Of a stretch of DNA of 64,000 nucleotides, positions 1 to 8,646 are shown in pieces. Numbering within the stretch: the stretch's first letter is position 1; the number at the start of each line of letters is the position of its first letter. The notes beneath the pieces were generated by a model. The model was not told the DNA's origin and made no database searches. It saw only the letters and a list, made by a program, of their open reading frames with translations. The position numbers and the translations under genes were made by a program. This DNA is from Granulibacter bethesdensis (GTDB taxonomy: Bacteria > Pseudomonadota > Alphaproteobacteria > Acetobacterales > Acetobacteraceae). Where the stretch lies: NCBI RefSeq assembly GCF_001889545.1, contig NZ_CP018194.1:310001-374000 (forward strand), in the 5' to 3' direction.

Positions 1-10
1 CCAGAAGTGG

Positions 11-2071
11 TTAAGACTGTTCTGATTGTGTCGACCGATTGATCCCCGGAAAGGCGTCTCCGGAAGGATCATCGGCCAGTTCTGCATCCAGCGGTGCAAA
101 GCCGGGTCCGTCATCGGGGTCGCCTGGTATTTCATCCAGAGAATCGAACCGGTCGCCATGTCCGCCACCCAGCATGGGGGAGGGGGGCATCATGCCCGGA
201 TCGGCATGGGTTTCCCGTGTCAGCCCGTAGACATCAACGGTGCTGTCGATCACCGTTCCCAGCCGCGCACCGGGAAAAGCGTTCAGAATGGCACGGACAA
301 CAGGATGGTTGCCGGCCTGTGCCAGCCGGGATTCGCCTGCGGCCCGGCCCTGTTCTGCCAGAGTGGGTTCTCCGGGGGCAGAGGACAGGGCAATGGTCCA
401 GCGCTGACCATTTGCTTCACCCAGCAGTGCTGCAAGCTGGGCAGGAAGATCACGCGGCACATTACTCTCAAGCCGCAATTCGATCACCGGCGGCGCAAAA
501 CGGACCAGATGAACATTATGCAGCAGATGGGCGTGCAGCATTGCTTCGCGGCGTGACTCTACGAACTGCGCGACATCCCGGAAACTGTGAAAGACCGGGA
601 CGGGAACATCGGGTACGGAGTCAGCCATGGCTTGCGGCTGGCGCGCTGTGGCGGCGCTGCTCCCCCCGGACATACCGCCTCCGGCAATGGCACGAAAGCC
701 TGCTTGTGAGGTGGGTGAGGGTGATGACGGTGTGGGCGGCGCGGCGCCCCCCCCTTGATGAGCCGGGTGTTGGCTACCCGCTCCGCCGGTCAGGCGTCGT
801 ACCAGCTCTGCGGGGGGCGGCAGATCGGCAACATAACACAGGCGGATCAGCACCATTTCCGCGGCAGCACGCCGGTCCGGAGCGGCCTCGACCTCCGCAA
901 TGCCTTTCAGCAGCATCTGCCAGGCGCGGCCAAGCACCGGCATGCTAAGTCGATCTGCCAGAGCACTGCCCCGCAGTCGTTCTGCTTCCGCCATACCCGG
1001 TGCGTTGCGCAGCTCAGGAATGGTTTTCAGGCGGGTCAGCGTATGGATCAGCTCCAGCAGATCCTGAAGCACCATGCCCAGATCGGCCCCCCGTGCATGA
1101 GCGGTGTCGGTGACCGCCAGAGCACTGGCGGTGTTGCCTGCCATCAGTGCTTCCAGCAGATCGAGCACCATGCCGCGATCCGCCAGACCCAGCATGTCTG
1201 CGACCTGTGCCTCGCTGATGGGGATGCCGGGATCGTTCTGGGCGATGGCCTGATCAAGCAGGGACAGTCCATCCCGCACTGATCCATCGGCGGCACGGGC
1301 GATCAGGGCAAGGGCCTGCGGGCTGGCGCTGACGCCTTCCTGTTCCAGAATCCGGCTGAAATGCGCGCTGAGCACCGCCGCATCAATGCGCCGCAGGTCG
1401 AAACGCTGGCAGCGGGACAGTACCGTGACCGGGACTTTCCTCAGCTCCGTGGTGGCGAAGATGAAGGTGACGTGCGGCGGTGGTTCTTCGAGAGTCTTGA
1501 GCAGCGCGTTGAAGGCATTGCGTGACAGCATATGCACTTCATCGATAATGAAAACCTTGGTGCGAGCCTGCAATGGCCGGAACCGGGTGGCCTCGATGAT
1601 CTCGCGCACGTCATCCACACCGGTACGGCTGGCGGCGTCCATCTCCACGACATCAGGATGGCGGTCAGCCAGAATGGCGGTGCAATTGGGGCATACGCCG
1701 CAAGGATCGGCGGTGGGACCACCCTGACCATCGACCCCGGTGCAGTTCAGGGCGCGGGCGATGATGCGGGCGGTGGTGGTCTTGCCGACTCCGCGCACGC
1801 CGGTCAGCATGAAGGCATGGGCGACGCGGTTCAGCGCAAAAGCATTGCGCAGGGTCCGGACCAGCGCATCCTGACCGATCAGGTCATCAAAATGGCGGGG
1901 GCGGTACTGACGTGCCAGCACGCGATAAGGCTGCGCAGGGGCGTTCTGTGCAGGAGAGGCAACCGCGGCAGAGGCATCGCCGAACAGGCCTGGGCCGGAG
2001 GGCTGTTCCGGTTCAGGCAGCGTATCCCGGTAGGGATCGGTATCGGGTGATGATGGATCGACAGGGTTCAC
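11..2071 (-). CDS. dnaX: DNA polymerase III subunits gamma and tau
   Basis: Clamp-loader ATPase of the replicative polymerase. The 686-residue product has a Pro/Ala-rich N-terminal extension, then the AAA+ core with Walker A GVRGVGKTTTA near residues 91-101, a four-cysteine zinc cluster (C110, C124, C127, C130), the DEVHML Walker B and the VLSRCQRF sensor region. The C-terminal third is Pro/Ser/Gly-rich followed by the tau-type polymerase-binding part. The start read here is GTG; the extension before the conserved YRVLARQYRP block makes the exact start uncertain. The SRP RNA lies just upstream on the same strand, an arrangement common in alphaproteobacteria. I see no strong internal slippage site separating gamma from tau, but I did not scan exhaustively. 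Confidence 0.96.
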   Translation of the reverse strand: MNPVDPSSPDTDPYRDTLPEPEQPSGPGLFGDASAAVASPAQNAPAQPYRVLARQYRPRHFDDLIGQDALVRTLRNAFALNRVAHAFMLTGVRGVGKTTTARIIARALNCTGVDGQGGPTADPCGVCPNCTAILADRHPDVVEMDAASRTGVDDVREIIEATRFRPLQARTKVFIIDEVHMLSRNAFNALLKTLEEPPPHVTFIFATTELRKVPVTVLSRCQRFDLRRIDAAVLSAHFSRILEQEGVSASPQALALIARAADGSVRDGLSLLDQAIAQNDPGIPISEAQVADMLGLADRGMVLDLLEALMAGNTASALAVTDTAHARGADLGMVLQDLLELIHTLTRLKTIPELRNAPGMAEAERLRGSALADRLSMPVLGRAWQMLLKGIAEVEAAPDRRAAAEMVLIRLCYVADLPPPAELVRRLTGGAGSQHPAHQGGGAAPPTPSSPSPTSQAGFRAIAGGGMSGGSSAATARQPQAMADSVPDVPVPVFHSFRDVAQFVESRREAMLHAHLLHNVHLVRFAPPVIELRLESNVPRDLPAQLAALLGEANGQRWTIALSSAPGEPTLAEQGRAAGESRLAQAGNHPVVRAILNAFPGARLGTVIDSTVDVYGLTRETHADPGMMPPSPMLGGGHGDRFDSLDEIPGDPDDGPGFAPLDAELADDPSGDAFPGINRSTQSEQS

Positions 2072-2119
2072 ACGGAGATCCAGGGAAGCGGGCCGCCATC
2101 CTCTGGCGTAACGTTATCC

Positions 2120-2227
2120 GGGGTGGGAGACCGGACAAACGACCCGGGCGGAAACTCGTTGCGGCTGCTGCCTTCCGGCCCTGACCGGGTTGGCGAGGCG
2201 CCCGTCCGCCGCCGATCTCCCATCCCC
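2120..2227 (-). ncRNA. ffs: Signal recognition particle RNA (small bacterial 4.5S type)
   Basis: Read on the minus strand, the segment holds the conserved SRP apical loop (GGTCAGGGCCGGAAGGCAGC, with the asymmetric GCAGC side), flanked by long complementary arms. The 5' arm begins GGGGATGGGAGATCGG and pairs with the 3' arm CCGGTCTCCCACCCC, giving a hairpin of about 108 nt. This is the Ffh-binding RNA that targets membrane proteins. It lies about 50 nt upstream of dnaX in the same orientation. The ends are set from the terminal pairing, so they are accurate to a few bases. Confidence 0.9.
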
Positions 2228-2392
2228 TTCTTACCCTGATCCGTGCCGGATGGCCAGAGATGACGATGCCGGCGCCGGGAATGGTCTTGACGATACGGTT
2301 CCGAACCATTGTTTTCCTGGTCTGCATCCATGCTATGCCGCCTTTACTAAGGCAGGCAGAGGCTGCAACGCTGACGGAGGGGGACAGAGTTC

Positions 2393-2677
2393 ATGTCGCA
2401 ATTGCAGGCTATGGCCGATGTTGTGCTGCATTTGCTGCGGCAATTGATCGGTTTCGCCATGCAGGTGACAGGGGCGCTGGTTGGTTGGCTGGAAAACGGC
2501 ATGCGGACGCTGGGGCTTGGGACGGAACTGCGTCTGCTGGCGCTGGTTCTGATCGCCGGGTTGCTGCTGGCGGCTTCGCTGCATCTGCGGCGTGGCGCGG
2601 CGCGGGTTCTGCTTGTGGTAGCGGCTGCTCTCTTTGCGTTGCGGGTGGCGCTGGTGCTGCTGCCGGTGCATCACTGA
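2393..2677 (+). CDS. Small hypothetical membrane protein
   Basis: A 94-residue protein that I cannot assign to a named family. A GGAGGGGG ribosome-binding site precedes the ATG by about 9 nt. The N-terminal half (residues 1-35) is an amphipathic to hydrophobic helix. Residues about 45-62 and 70-90 form two strongly hydrophobic segments separated by a short Arg-rich loop (HLRRGAAR), so the protein is probably an inner-membrane protein. It is divergent from the SRP RNA/dnaX pair and is followed by argG about 100 nt downstream, close enough for co-transcription but without overlap. The function is unknown. Confidence 0.6.
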   Translation: MSQLQAMADVVLHLLRQLIGFAMQVTGALVGWLENGMRTLGLGTELRLLALVLIAGLLLAASLHLRRGAARVLLVVAAALFALRVALVLLPVHH

Positions 2678-2773
2678 TGCATGATGCAGGCATATGCATG
2701 AGCGCACCCCCCTTGCCTCCGGGGGCAATGAGAAGCTAACCCCGGATAACCGGTGACCAGGGATATTCAGACC

Positions 2774-4003
2774 ATGGCTGTCAAGGATGTGAAGAAGGTC
2801 GTTCTCGCCTATTCCGGCGGGTTGGATACCAGCGTGATCCTGCGCTGGCTGCAAACGACGTATAACTGCGAGGTTGTGACCTTTACCGCTGATCTCGGTC
2901 AGGGAGAGGAGCTGGAGCCGGCCCGCCGCAAGGCCGAGATGTTCGGCGTGAAGGAAATCTTCGTCGACGATCTGCGCGAGACCTTCGTGAAGGATTTCGT
3001 GTTCCCGATGTTCCGCGCCAATGCGGTTTATGAGGGGCAGTACCTGCTCGGCACCTCCATCGCCCGTCCTCTGATCGCCCAGCGCCAGATCGAGATTGCC
3101 GAACTGACCGGTGCCGATGCGGTGGCGCATGGTGCGACCGGCAAGGGTAATGATCAGGTGCGTTTCGAACTCAGCTATTACGCGCTGAAGCCCGATGTGA
3201 AGGTGATCGCCCCCTGGCGTGAATGGGATCTGACCAGCCGCACCAAGCTGCTCGAATTCGCCGAGGCGAACCAGATTCCCATTGCCAAGGACAAGCGTGG
3301 CGAGGCCCCGTTCAGCGTCGATGCCAACCTGTTGCACTCCTCATCCGAGGGCAAACTGCTGGAAGACCCGGCGGAGGAGCCGGACGAGATCGTCTATCAG
3401 CGCACGATCAGCCCGGAAGCGGCCCCCGACAAGGCTACCATCATCACCATCGATTTCGAGCATGGTGATCCGGTGGCGATCGACGGCATTCGCCTGTCCC
3501 CCGCCACTCTGCTGGCGAAGCTGAACGAGCTGGGCAAGGCCAACGGCATTGGCCGTCTCGATCTGGTGGAAAACCGTTTTGTCGGCATGAAATCCCGTGG
3601 CGTCTATGAAACGCCGGGCGGCACCATCCTGCTGGTGGCGCATCGCGGGATCGAGAGTATCACGCTCGACCGTGAAGCGGCCCATCTCAAGGACAGCCTG
3701 ATGCCGCGCTATGCGGAGCTGATCTATAACGGCTTCTGGTTCAGCCCGGAGCGCCGGATGCTTCAGGCCGCGATCGATGAAAGCCAGAAGAGCGTGACCG
3801 GTCGCGTGCGGTTGAAGCTCTACAAGGGCAACACCATTGTGATCGGCCGTGAAAGCCCCAACAGCCTATATTCCCTGAAGCATGTCACGTTTGAGGACGA
3901 TCAGGGTGCCTATGATCAGGTCGATGCGCAGGGCTTCATCAAACTGCAATCGCTGCGTCTGCGGTTGGCGGCTATGGCGGGCCGTCGCGGCGGCAGTCTG
4001 TAA
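2774..4003 (+). CDS. argG: Argininosuccinate synthase
   Basis: Joins citrulline and aspartate using ATP to give argininosuccinate, the penultimate step of arginine synthesis, in the cytosol. The 409-residue product opens with the family N terminus [20 protein letters not shown]; the PP-loop AYSGGLDTS is at residues 12-20. The family blocks [13 protein letters not shown] and [10 protein letters not shown] follow. An in-frame GTG 21 nt upstream (2753) is possible, but the ATG matches the family start and has AGGGA about 11 nt before it. The length is normal. argJ or argH do not adjoin it; marC follows after 36 nt. Confidence 0.96.
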   Translation: MAVKDVKKVVLAYSGGLDTSVILRWLQTTYNCEVVTFTADLGQGEELEPARRKAEMFGVKEIFVDDLRETFVKDFVFPMFRANAVYEGQYLLGTSIARPLIAQRQIEIAELTGADAVAHGATGKGNDQVRFELSYYALKPDVKVIAPWREWDLTSRTKLLEFAEANQIPIAKDKRGEAPFSVDANLLHSSSEGKLLEDPAEEPDEIVYQRTISPEAAPDKATIITIDFEHGDPVAIDGIRLSPATLLAKLNELGKANGIGRLDLVENRFVGMKSRGVYETPGGTILLVAHRGIESITLDREAAHLKDSLMPRYAELIYNGFWFSPERRMLQAAIDESQKSVTGRVRLKLYKGNTIVIGRESPNSLYSLKHVTFEDDQGAYDQVDAQGFIKLQSLRLRLAAMAGRRGGSL

Positions 4004-4039
4004 AAACAACATTCCCGGGAAAACGGGCGGAAAGCGGTT

Positions 4040-4717
4040 ATGATCAACCAGATTATCGCCGGTTTTCTGCTCGCTTTCCCGGCGTTGTTCTCCATCATCA
4101 ATCCGCTGGGATCGGCCCTGATCTACCAGGAGGTCACGGCGGACCGCTCAGCAGCGGAACGGAGATGGCTGGCCGGGCGGATCGGGCTTTATTCCCTGAT
4201 CATGCTGCTGGTTTCGCTGTGGCTTGGCTCCTATGTGCTGGCCTTTTTTGGCGTGTCGCTGGCAGCCCTGCGGATTGCAGGCGGTCTGGTGGTGGCGGTG
4301 CGGGCATGGGAAATGCTCTCCGCCCCCGAGGCCCATGAGGAAAGAAAGCAGGAACAGGCGGCGCCTGCCTCCCCCCAATCGGCCCGTCCGCGTGATGCCG
4401 GGGTCGCGTTTTTCCCACTGACCATGCCTTTTACCGTTGGGCCGGGTACGATTTCGGTAGCGGTGGCGCTGACCGCTGCCCATCCGCCGGGAGCACGGGA
4501 TCAGTTTGCGTTCATGATCGGCAGCAGTCTGGCGGGAGCCGTCATGGCGATCCTGATCTGGCTTTGCTATCGTTCCTCCGAGCGCTTCGTGCGCCTGCTC
4601 GGCACGTCCGGTGCGCGGATCGTAGCACGGATCGCTGCTTTCCTGCTGCTTTGCATCGGCACGCAGATCATTATTGCCGGGGTTGTAGATACGTTGCGGA
4701 TCGTGTTTCCCGGTTAA
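4040..4717 (+). CDS. MarC family integral membrane protein
   Basis: A 225-residue polytopic inner-membrane protein of the MarC/UPF0056 family, whose substrate is not established. About six hydrophobic segments are visible: near residues 5-25, 42-62, 67-85, 120-142, 150-175 and 190-218. Family signatures include FSIINPLGSA near the N terminus and the FPLTMPFTVGPGTIS motif around residues 118-132. The short Lys/Glu/Ala-rich loop before that motif is more charged than the rest. It follows argG closely on the same strand and ends directly at a strong bidirectional terminator shared with convergent acs. Confidence 0.88.
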   Translation: MINQIIAGFLLAFPALFSIINPLGSALIYQEVTADRSAAERRWLAGRIGLYSLIMLLVSLWLGSYVLAFFGVSLAALRIAGGLVVAVRAWEMLSAPEAHEERKQEQAAPASPQSARPRDAGVAFFPLTMPFTVGPGTISVAVALTAAHPPGARDQFAFMIGSSLAGAVMAILIWLCYRSSERFVRLLGTSGARIVARIAAFLLLCIGTQIIIAGVVDTLRIVFPG

Positions 4718-4723
4718 AAAAAA

Positions 4724-4748
4724 GCGGGTGCCGCGACACCCGCTTTCT
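4724..4748. terminator. Bidirectional rho-independent terminator between marC and acs
   Basis: A perfect stem AAAGCGGGTG / CACCCGCTTT with a CCGCGA loop. It is flanked by an A run on the left and a T-rich run on the right, so it can end transcripts arriving from either convergent gene. Confidence 0.85.
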
Positions 4749-4772
4749 TCCTTCCCATGCGTCGCCGGATCG

Positions 4773-6707
4773 TCAGGCCGGGCGATTGGCAATCAGATCC
4801 TCCACCACGGAGGGATCGGCCAGGGTTGAGATATCCCCCAGACTATCGGTTTCATTGCACGCGATCTTGCGCAGAATCCGGCGCATGATCTTGCCGCTGC
4901 GGGTTTTCGGCAGTCCGGGTGCCCACTGGATCACATCCGGCGTGGCAATCGGCCCGATCTGCCGCCTGACCCAGTTGATCAGCTCGCTGCGCAGTTTGTC
5001 GCTGGCTTCGTACCCGTCCTTCAGGGTGACGAATGCGTAGATTCCCTGACCCTTGATGTCGTGCGGAACACCGACCACGGCGGCTTCGGCAACATCGCCA
5101 TGCGCAACCAGCGCGCTTTCCACCTCTGCCGTGCCGAGGCGGTGGCCGGAGACATTCAGCACATCGTCGATACGCCCGGTGATCCAGAAATAGCCATCTG
5201 CATCGCGACGGGCTCCGTCACCGGTGAAATACAGACCTTTGTAGGTGGAGAAATAGGTCTGTACGAACCGCTCATGATCGCCATACAGCGTCCTCATCTG
5301 GCCCGGCCAGCTATCGGCGATGCAAAGACTGCCTTCGGCTTCGCCCTCCAACACATTGCCCTCGTTATCGACCAGAACCGCCTTGACGCCAGGGAGTGGC
5401 AGGGTGGCGCTGCCGGGTTTCTGGGCGATCGCGCCGGGCAGCGGCGTGATCAGATGACCGCCGGTTTCCGTCTGCCACCATGTGTCGATGACCGGGCAGC
5501 GTTCTTCGCCGACGACCTCGTAATACCAGCGCCATGCTTCCGGATTGATCGGCTCGCCCACCGTGCCGAGAATGCGCAGGGATTTGCGGGAGGTCTTTTT
5601 GACCGGCGCATCGCCTTCCCGCATCAGCGCACGGATGGCGGTCGGCGCGGTGTAGAAGATCGAAACGTTGTATTTGTCGACAACTTGCCAGAGACGGCTG
5701 CTGTCCGGGTAGCTCGGCACCCCTTCGAACATCAGCGTGGTCGCGCCGTTCGCCAGCGGTCCGTACACGATATAGGTATGGCCGGTGATCCAGCCCACAT
5801 CCGCCGTGCACCAGTATACTTCGGGAGCGTGGTAGTCGAACACCAGTTCATGCGTGAAGCTGGCCCAGACCATATAGCCGCCGGTGGTGTGCAAAACGCC
5901 CTTCGGCTTGCCGGTGCTGCCGGAGGTATAGAGAATGAACAGAGGATCTTCGGCGTTCATTTCCTCTGGCGGACAGTCGGAGGAGGCTGCCTCGATCAGG
6001 GTTTCGTATCGCTGATCGCGCCCTTCCTGCATATTGATTTCGCCGCCGGTGACAGTGACGACAATCACGTTCCTGATGCAGTCAACCCTGGACAGGGCCT
6101 CATCGGCATTGCGCTTCAGTGGCACTTTTCGTCCGCCCCGGCGGCCTTCATCGGCGGTAATGAGCAGGCTGGATTCGCTGTCACGGATACGGTCGGCAAG
6201 GCTGTCGGGGGAGAAGCCGCCGAACACCACCGCATGCACCGCGCCGATACGGGCACAGGCCAGCATCGCAATGGCGGCTTCCATCACCATCGGCAGGTAG
6301 ATCGTAACGCGATCCCCGCGGCCGATGCCCATTGATTTCATGACATTCGCCAGACGGCAGACGCGGTCATGAAGCTGGCGATAGGTCAGGCTGTCCTGTG
6401 TTCCAGGTTCATCGCCTTCCCATAGAATGGCGATCTGATCGCCGCGCGTTTCCAGATGTTGATCCAGACAGGCGACAGAGGCGTTCAGACGGCCATCCTC
6501 GAACCAGCGGATCGAGACATCACCCTCGAAGGACGTGCTTTTGATCAGGGTTGGTTCCCGGAACCACGGAATGCGCCTGGCTTCTTCGGCCCAGAAGGCA
6601 TCGGGATCTGTCCCCGCCTGATGGGTCATCAGACTGTGACGGCGGGCATTCACATGTGCCGAATCCGCAAGAGACGGCTTCACATGAATCAGGGGCGGCT
6701 CGGACAT
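4773..6707 (-). CDS. acs: Acetyl-coenzyme A synthetase
   Basis: Activates acetate to acetyl-CoA through acetyl-AMP, an important route in an acetic-acid bacterium that re-oxidises acetate. The protein is 644 residues, normal for the family. The AMP-binding signature [11 protein letters not shown] is at residues 260-270, WWQTETGGH marks the adenine-binding loop, and the C-terminal domain ends with [11 protein letters not shown], whose Lys is the usual acetylation/catalytic site. GGAGGA lies seven bases before the ATG. It is 148 nt downstream of ccmI on the same strand. That gap contains inverted repeats, so acs probably has its own promoter. Confidence 0.97.
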   Translation of the reverse strand: MSEPPLIHVKPSLADSAHVNARRHSLMTHQAGTDPDAFWAEEARRIPWFREPTLIKSTSFEGDVSIRWFEDGRLNASVACLDQHLETRGDQIAILWEGDEPGTQDSLTYRQLHDRVCRLANVMKSMGIGRGDRVTIYLPMVMEAAIAMLACARIGAVHAVVFGGFSPDSLADRIRDSESSLLITADEGRRGGRKVPLKRNADEALSRVDCIRNVIVVTVTGGEINMQEGRDQRYETLIEAASSDCPPEEMNAEDPLFILYTSGSTGKPKGVLHTTGGYMVWASFTHELVFDYHAPEVYWCTADVGWITGHTYIVYGPLANGATTLMFEGVPSYPDSSRLWQVVDKYNVSIFYTAPTAIRALMREGDAPVKKTSRKSLRILGTVGEPINPEAWRWYYEVVGEERCPVIDTWWQTETGGHLITPLPGAIAQKPGSATLPLPGVKAVLVDNEGNVLEGEAEGSLCIADSWPGQMRTLYGDHERFVQTYFSTYKGLYFTGDGARRDADGYFWITGRIDDVLNVSGHRLGTAEVESALVAHGDVAEAAVVGVPHDIKGQGIYAFVTLKDGYEASDKLRSELINWVRRQIGPIATPDVIQWAPGLPKTRSGKIMRRILRKIACNETDSLGDISTLADPSVVEDLIANRPA

Positions 6708-6742
6708 TCATTTCCTCCGGGGCGGCTCGCGTTATCCACGCG

Positions 6743-6765
6743 CTCGATTGTTTGAATATATCGAG
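6743..6765. promoter_or_regulatory. Inverted repeat upstream of acs
   Basis: CTCGAT and ATCGAG arms are separated by 11 AT-rich bases, 36 nt upstream of the acs start. On the minus strand the heptamer CACTCGA occurs twice here (once within this repeat, once about 17 bases further upstream). It may be an operator for acs regulation; no regulator is identified and the repeat is short. Confidence 0.3.
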
Positions 6766-6855
6766 TGATAGGAAACTTTCGAGTGGTTTTTGCGCGCCTT
6801 CGCGCAACAGACGAAAATAAATATTCCTTTCCCTGTCGAATGTGTTGCGCCGCCT

Positions 6856-7572
6856 TTATTCCATGCCGGATTCAAGCCGTTTTTTGACCAGGGAAATCCA
6901 TGGCGCATTGGCAGGTGCCTCTTTGAGGGCGCGCTCGAACATGGTGCGGGCTTCGGGTGTGACCTTTCCGGCAATCTCAGAATCTGCCTCGGCGATCCGG
7001 GCAGCGAGGCCCGGTTCGTATCGGACAGCCAGCGCCTTGCGCCATGCAGCGACGGCTTGCTGCATGTGGCCCATCCGACCTTCCACTGTGCCGAGCAGCA
7101 GCAAGCCCTGACGCGCTTCCTCGCTATGCGGGTCGAGCGACTCGATCCGTGCCCGCAGCTTTGCCACCAGATCATCGATATTCCGGGCCTGTCTCTGGGC
7201 TTCTGCCATGCGCTGTGCATAGGGGGCAGAGGGAACACGTGGCTGCCCGGATGGCCAGTAGAGCGCCAGCGCCGCCAACGGGATCAGGATCATGCAGCCC
7301 AGTACCGGCAGGCGTGCGGCAGAACGTGGCGCGATATCGATACTGGCGTCGCTGGCCAGTAAACGGCGCTGCACTTCCACAATGGCGGTGGCGTGTTCCG
7401 GTGCGGCAATGCGCCCCTCGGCCAGGTCGCGGTCCAGTTCCAGCAACTGGGCGCGGTGCAGGGCCATGGCTGCTTCCCGCTGGCCGCGCAGCATCACGGT
7501 ATTTTTCCGCAGTGACCAGCCAAGTGGCGCCACACACACCAACGCCAGAGCGGCGATAAAAAGCCAGATCAT
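6856..7572 (-). CDS. ccmI: Cytochrome c biogenesis protein CcmI
   Basis: Apocytochrome c chaperone of System I that hands the apoprotein to the CcmF/H heme ligation complex. The 238-residue protein has an N-terminal membrane segment (about residues 2-20), a cytoplasmic Gln/Arg/Leu-rich coiled region (30-72) and a second membrane segment (88-106). A periplasmic domain with tetratricopeptide-like helices (about 125-225) follows. It is shorter than the longest CcmI proteins, as is common in alphaproteobacteria. The start overlaps the end of ccmH by four bases (ATGA), showing translational coupling as the last gene of the ccm run. Confidence 0.88.
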   Translation of the reverse strand: MIWLFIAALALVCVAPLGWSLRKNTVMLRGQREAAMALHRAQLLELDRDLAEGRIAAPEHATAIVEVQRRLLASDASIDIAPRSAARLPVLGCMILIPLAALALYWPSGQPRVPSAPYAQRMAEAQRQARNIDDLVAKLRARIESLDPHSEEARQGLLLLGTVEGRMGHMQQAVAAWRKALAVRYEPGLAARIAEADSEIAGKVTPEARTMFERALKEAPANAPWISLVKKRLESGME

Positions 7573-8042
7573 GGACGGAGCAACCTGTTCAGCCGGTCTT
7601 TTTCATCATCACTCAGCGGGGGGATGGTCGTGCTGCGCTTTCTGCGGGCTGCCAGCACGATGACGGCCCCGATTCCCAGCGCAAAAACGGGCGACAGCCA
7701 TAACAGCCATGTCAGCGGGGAAAACGGTGGGCGCAGCCGCACGAATTCGCCGTAACGCGCCTCCATCCAGGCAATGACCTGGGCATCACTGTCCCCGGCG
7801 GCTACCCGCTGCCGGACCTTGGCGCGCAGATCGCGGGCCAGATCAGCTTCCGAATCCTCGATGGATTGATTCTGGCAGACCAGACAGCGCAGTTGGGAAC
7901 CGATCGCTTCGGCGCGGTGTTCCTGTGCCGGATCGGGCAGCATCTCCGATGGGCTGCTGACCGCCAGCCCATGCTGAACGGGCAGAAGCAGAAACAGCAT
8001 GGCGCTCAGAGCCAGCCAGCGCATGGTAAGAGACCGACTCAT
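7569..8042 (-). CDS. ccmH: Cytochrome c maturation protein CcmH
   Basis: Thiol oxidoreductase that keeps the apocytochrome CXXCH cysteines reduced for heme attachment. The 157-residue product has a signal/anchor segment (about residues 8-28), the family motif LRCLVCQNQSI with the redox pair C53/C56, and a C-terminal membrane helix near 108-130 ending in a basic RRKR stretch. It overlaps ccmG by ATGA upstream and ccmI by ATGA downstream. A start at the Met six residues in is also possible. Confidence 0.93.
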   Translation of the reverse strand: MSRSLTMRWLALSAMLFLLLPVQHGLAVSSPSEMLPDPAQEHRAEAIGSQLRCLVCQNQSIEDSEADLARDLRAKVRQRVAAGDSDAQVIAWMEARYGEFVRLRPPFSPLTWLLWLSPVFALGIGAVIVLAARRKRSTTIPPLSDDEKDRLNRLLRP

Positions 8043-8623
8043 GGATAGGCTTTCAGCAAAGGCTCAATCTGGTCCTTGATAACCTGCTCTGTCAGGGGGC
8101 CGGCCCATTTCCAGCGCACGATCCCTTTAGGATCGACGAAATAGGTTTCAGGCACGCCATAGACACCCCAGTCGATGGCGGTGCCCCCCGCTGCATCCCT
8201 GGCAATCCGTTGGTAGGGATTGCCATCTGTCTTCAGCATGGCGGCCGCGGCTTCCGGCTTATCCTTGTAGGCGATGCCCCATAACGCGATGCCGCGCTGT
8301 TTCAGAGTCATCAGCGCAGGCTGCTCGATTTTGCAGGGAACGCACCAGGACGCGAAAAAATTCACCAGCACCGGATGCCCCTGCTGCGAGAGGGCGGCCG
8401 AGGTAAACCCTTCCGGAGAGGGAGTCTGCGCTGGCAGATCAAAGACCGGAACGGGTTTGCCGATCAGCGGGCTGGGGACGCCGCGCGGATCGAAATGCCC
8501 GTCCTCCATACCATGCAGCATGCCGAGAAACGCGGCACCGGCAGCAACGGCCAGTACCAGCGGCGCGGAGAGCAGCAACCGGCGTGTCCAGACAGGCCGT
8601 GAAGGTGGTGGTGGGGTGGTCAT
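8039..8623 (-). CDS. ccmG: Thiol:disulfide interchange protein CcmG (DsbE)
   Basis: Membrane-anchored periplasmic thioredoxin-like protein that re-reduces the CcmH/apocytochrome disulfides. It has 194 residues. A single membrane anchor is at about 15-37, and the thioredoxin fold carries the active site WCVPC (C94, C97) preceded by VNFFAS. The central and C-terminal blocks GVYGVPETYFVDPKG and GPLTEQVI match the family. The gene starts 23 nt after ccmF and overlaps ccmH by four bases. Confidence 0.95.
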   Translation of the reverse strand: MTTPPPPSRPVWTRRLLLSAPLVLAVAAGAAFLGMLHGMEDGHFDPRGVPSPLIGKPVPVFDLPAQTPSPEGFTSAALSQQGHPVLVNFFASWCVPCKIEQPALMTLKQRGIALWGIAYKDKPEAAAAMLKTDGNPYQRIARDAAGGTAIDWGVYGVPETYFVDPKGIVRWKWAGPLTEQVIKDQIEPLLKAYP

Positions 8624-8646
8624 GGAATGTTACTCTTCTGACGCTA

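Noticed and set aside
5061-6335. 424-residue plus-strand frame inside acs
   Set aside because: Complement of acs, a conserved enzyme with all motifs; shadow composition.
6728-6745. TTATCCACG, near-DnaA box close to acs
   Set aside because: Single, one mismatch to TTATCCACA, and no second box nearby; not an origin.
6790-6807. TTGCGCG-AAGG-CGCGCAA hairpin between ccmI and acs
   Set aside because: A perfect short stem, but it has no T run on the minus strand, so it is not called a terminator; it may be chance in GC-rich DNA.
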